A stretch of DNA of 21,082 nt, from the NCBI GenBank assembly GCA_033557675.1, contig JAWQRM010000608.1, positions 1-21,082 of the forward strand, given 5' to 3'. The translations under genes and the position numbers were made by a program. Source of the stretch: Coptodactyla brooksi. Its lineage: Eukaryota > Arthropoda > Insecta > Coleoptera > Scarabaeidae. Shown piece by piece: positions 18,340 to 21,082 of this stretch. Under the pieces are notes generated by a model. That model was given only the letters and a program-made list of their open reading frames with translations, was not told the origin of the DNA and did not search any database. Positions within the stretch are counted from its first letter, which is position 1; every line of letters begins with the position of its first letter.

Positions 18340-18558
18340 CATTTTACGCTTTTTCAATAAATACATACTACACATTTAGTTACTCTTATTTCTCATTGTA
18401 GTGTATCTATTAGTGGACCGTAAACTTCATCGACGCACTTTGAGATGGTATGCGGAGAAAGTTTGAATCAATATAATAAACTTGCGTAGTTGCCTCCGCC
18501 AGGGAGAAATCTCAGCGCTACAGCCAATCGTTCTTGTACCGGAATGCATTACCTCATA
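18340..18558. other. Unassigned DNA between two relics
   Basis: Contains a small GC-richer patch (about 18490-18546) without recognisable content. Confidence 0.5.
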
Positions 18559-18591
18559 CACAGTATGACAATTAAATAACGAAAATTTTTA
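18559..18591. repeat. Mariner terminal inverted repeat, left
   Basis: 33 bases, matching the inverse of 19846-19878 with one difference; lies 15 bp past the transposase stop. Confidence 0.92.
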
Positions 18592-18605
18592 GATATACAA
18601 AAAGC

Positions 18606-19636
18606 TTACATTGAATTAGGTTTAAAAGTTATTGTTTGTTCACAATAGGTTCCATTCAACTCAATATACTTTCTAGCAGAATGAACAAATGCATGCGTAG
18701 ATTTTTGTATGTTATCCTTAGGAATGGACTTTACTACCTGCATCGCAGCTGCTTGAATGGCTGAAATATCATCATAAATCAATTCTTTCATCGCAATTTT
18801 TAGTTTAGGGAAGAGAAAAAAATTACACGGTGATATATCAGGCGCATACGGTGGGTGATCAATGACACAGATATTTTTTTAGTTTAGATATCATTTTTAA
18901 CTCCTTATGTGGTGGTGCATTATCATGCAATAAAGACAGTTGTTTTTCTGCTGGATATTCAGGCCTAACAGTACAATTCTTGACCACAAAGGATATAAAA
19001 CTGCTAAATATTCTCCACTGACAGCTCTACCTTGTGGAATAAATTCCTTGTGGACAATCCCTTGTGAATCATAAAAAGTAATTAACATTGTCTTTACTCT
19101 CAACTTATGGAAACGCAAGTTTTTTAGTTTTGGCTCGCCTTTCGACTTCCACTCTGCAGATTGATGCTTAGTTTCTGGATCATATTTAAAGCAACATGCT
19201 TCATGATCAGTTATGCCCGAATCAAGAAAATCTGGATCATTTTCAGCAGCTTTAGTGAGGTCTTTACAATGCTCTACACGAACAATTTTTTTATCGTCAT
19301 TTAAAGCATGTGCAAAACGTGCACAAACTTTTCTTTTTCCCAAATTTTGAGTCAAAATTTGACGAACAGTTTCCCTATTTGTTTTTAATTCTTCAGCCAA
19401 CATTCTCACAGTAGTATTTCCGTCGACGGCAATGATTTCACATATTTTTTCTACCAATTCAGCACGATTTTTACTTTCTGGACGACCAGGTCTCTCATCA
19501 TTATTTAAATCTTTACCACCATTTTTAAAACGATTAAACCACTCATAAGCGCTAGCTTATGTCACATAAGCTAGTAAGTCTCGGTATATTTCTTTCGCAG
19601 TTCAAAACAAAATTTAATATTTGCTCTTTGTTCCAT
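18606..19636 (-). pseudogene. Mariner transposase pseudogene (DD34D type)
   Basis: The start is the ATG at 19636-19634 (MEQRANIKFCFELRKKYTE). A deletion follows, with a hairpin at 19552-19574 and stops; the frame resumes at YEWFNRFKNGGKDLNNDERP and GRPESKNRAELVEKICEI, the helix-turn-helix linker typical of mariners. The long frame 19457-18897 continues with the second HTH (NTTVRMLAEELKTNRETVRQ) and the catalytic domain. First catalytic Asp: the ITGDE box reads ITDHE, so Asp is His (19203-19205). Second Asp: HDNAPPH is kept (18922-18924) but in a shifted frame. Third: APDISPCN has Asn where Asp is expected (18822-18824). The C-terminus runs FFLFPKLKIAMKELI to the stop at 18606. Mariners cut and paste at TA; two of three catalytic residues are lost. 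Confidence 0.92.
19552..19574. repeat. Perfect hairpin, 10-bp arms, 3-nt loop, at a deletion in the mariner transposase
   Basis: CTAGCTTATG (19552-19561) and its exact inverse (19565-19574) flank TCA. It replaces the roughly 15-20 residues expected between the start of the protein and YEWFNRF. Confidence 0.85.
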
Positions 19637-19787
19637 TATGTTTTTACATCAACGCAATTTTTACCGTCAGTCAAATGGCTGTAACTTTGTAACCTGTCAT
19701 CCGATTAGCATGAAATTGGGTACGTTCGAAAGAGGTGACTTGTAGCTTTCTAACAATATGATAGATAGAATATCAATAGATGGCGTT

Positions 19788-19846
19788 ACGATTTAATCTA
19801 CGATTTAAATATGATTTAAATCAATCTATGGTTCTACGATTTAAAT
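19788..19846. repeat. Short repeats next to the right mariner end
   Basis: TCTACGATTTAAAT at 19797-19810 recurs at 19833-19846, and a shorter ACGATTTA lies at 19788-19795. They are inside the element just before the right terminal repeat. They could be subterminal repeats or a local duplication. Confidence 0.6.
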
Positions 19847-19878
19847 AAAAATTCTCGTTATTTAATTGTCATACTGTG
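19846..19878. repeat. Mariner terminal inverted repeat, right
   Basis: Inverse of 18559-18591 with one mismatch, about 210 bp upstream of the transposase ATG. Confidence 0.92.
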
Positions 19879-20939
19879 CAGTACTGTTCATTTTCGTTAT
19901 GCGGTGTTTTTTATTAACGAAAACTGCAATATCTGTCGCAGACACTCTCAAAAAAATATAAATTTGTAAAACTTACTCCACACGCACTCCACACGCCAGG
20001 AGCATCACTTCACATGCCTCATAACGGCACCTTGACATAACCTTTATACCTATATTAACCTTTATATTCTGTTATGGCCAACATACTTTTATGGCGATGG
20101 GTCTAGCCACACCGATACTTAGGTACCCACCGGTCTTGTTTACGTTATGAACACCGCTCGGTTCAATGGCTCGTAACTCGGGAAATTTTTTGAATTCGGG
20201 AAAACCCTTTTATAGGCACATTCTCTACATCGATATGGAACCTCCCCTTACCTGAAGTTAAACGCAAATAATTGGTAAAATATGCGTCGATTAACACAAT
20301 TAGTTGTAGAGTTTGTTACTTAAAAACGATTTTCAAGTGTGTTTCTGTAGCTACTGAATGCAGACCATTACGAAGCTTCACTAACAGTTAAAAATATTCT
20401 TTTTACCTGAATATGTCGTCTTACTCGACCTACTCATATTCATACTTTGTATCAAATATTCCTTTGGTATGAACTCAAGAACCAAATGAATGTAGAACGA
20501 ATGTACTTTAGCTCCGCAATGCCCTACAATGGATCTGCTCTTTCGTTTGGTATTCTTTACTTCTTAGTAAAAACGTCTCATTTCCTCATTAAAGTACTGC
20601 TCTTTCCTAACTCTCAACTTGTCATCTTGATCCGGTTCACGTCTCCAACATATCCGCGCAATTAAACCTATCTTCACAATTAATCTTTGTTGCTCATATT
20701 GTACTGTCATTTTGCTCCATAATTAAGTGTAATGATATTATCCCTATCTTTAGTCTAGCTTTATTTCTTATTTACTGTCTTACATTCTATAGCACATCAT
20801 TCGCAGCATAGTGTTGTAACGATTCGTTTTGTTTTCATATTTAAATGTAGTGAGTGTTTAAGTCTTCCTGTTATTTTGTTTTGCTAGTAAGCAAGAGAGG
20901 GTAAGATGTAAGATCGCATGTATGGTATGTATGTATGGA
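19879..20939. other. Unassigned DNA
   Basis: No recognised gene. About 19975-20260 is somewhat richer in G+C, with a tandem ACTCCACACGC pair (about 19976-20000), and resembles transposon noncoding sequence in style, but no ends or coding blocks were found. The 72-codon frame at 20447-20665 has no family resemblance. Confidence 0.5.
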
Positions 20940-21082
20940 TGTGGGAGGGTAGGAAAGTCCTACAGCACTTAGGCCCCAGCGGGCCCCTTGTGCATCGTCC
21001 CAACACTCACTCTGGTTGAGTCAACCAGCTCATTGCTTTCGCAAAGGCTAAGGCAGAGCTCAGCACTCCTCTGAGCTCTGCC
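20940..21082. repeat. GC-rich edge of an unidentified repeat
   Basis: Base composition rises abruptly after a GTAT-rich stretch (20918-20940). The block contains a perfect CTGGTTGA/TCAACCAG palindrome (21012-21028) and, at the very edge, GGCAGAGCTCA and its inverse (21052-21062, 21072-21082). Read on the minus strand it would be a GC-rich segment ending in a CATA-type tail, as at the 3' end of a LINE or SINE. The rest lies outside the window. Confidence 0.35.

Larger units (their letters stand above)
18559..19878 (-). mobile_element. Near-full-length mariner transposon with 33-bp terminal inverted repeats
   Basis: The left end (18559-18591) begins CACAGTATGACAATTAAAT and its inverse occurs at 19846-19878 with a single mismatch over 33 bases. 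The 1320-bp length and a single transposase inside are typical of mariner. A TA precedes the left end (18557-18558); the right end is followed by CA, perhaps a mutated TA target duplicate. The transposase lies on the minus strand and is dead. Confidence 0.9.

Noticed and set aside
18045..18375. Open frames on both strands (18045-18332 plus, 18106-18375 minus) as separate genes
   Set aside because: They overlap each other; the plus-strand Pro/Ser-rich stretch may belong to the possible MADF-like remnant, and the minus frame is its shadow.
1..21082. CRISPR arrays, bacterial operons, ribosome binding sites, rRNA
   Set aside because: No regularly spaced repeats, no dense coding, no Shine-Dalgarno pattern; the content is eukaryotic transposon debris.

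Overview
The window reads as AT-rich intergenic DNA of an insect (or other arthropod) nuclear genome. No host gene could be recognised. Almost everything identifiable is a decayed transposable element. The mix fits an insect: a mariner with terminal inverted repeats, a piggyBac-like copy, a Jockey-clade LINE, a Penelope-like element, an IS630/Tc1/mariner-type transposase stub and a possible errantivirus-type envelope relic. Hymenoptera is plausible from the feel of the families, but the sequence does not prove it.

Layout. 1-860: nothing recognised. 860-2184: LINE remnant whose front part is inverted relative to its back part, as expected from twin priming, ending in a TAA-rich tail. 2185-5103: mostly unassigned, with a tRNA-like (A box/B box) segment near 4461-4533. 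5104-6829 (minus): piggyBac-like transposase relic with one recognisable end at a TTAA and an internal deletion sealed by a perfect palindrome. 7585-7930: GC-richer block of unknown nature, possibly conserved noncoding DNA. 8035-8213: first copy of a foldback repeat. 8286-9890 (minus): possible polypurine tract and envelope-like relic. 9949-10245 (minus): possible Penelope-type C-terminus. 10317-10857: N-terminal half of a Tc1/mariner-type transposase. 10858-14326: unassigned apart from microsatellites. 14327-16806 (minus): Jockey-like LINE with ORF1 (zinc knuckles) and ORF2 (endonuclease plus part of the RT), interrupted by the second foldback copy. 17205-17664: Penelope-like RT core. 17840-18335: possible MADF/BESS-like remnant. 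18559-19878: near-complete mariner with 33-bp inverted repeats and a dead transposase. 19879-20939: unassigned. 20940-21082: GC-rich edge of another repeat.

The most interesting signals are two. First, the two foldback copies share a motif CTGATGA / short stem / GAAA / CGTGCG / GAGC, which matches the hammerhead ribozyme core. Its stem II shows a compensatory change (C-G to T-A) between copies, and a Penelope-like RT lies in the same window; Penelope-like elements are known carriers of hammerheads. Second, several dead elements carry perfect hairpins with very short loops at or near deletion points or at the edge of recognisable homology (6201-6231, 10317-10357, 14327-14350, 15382-15408, 19552-19574). 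This suggests repeated fold-back (templated) repair.
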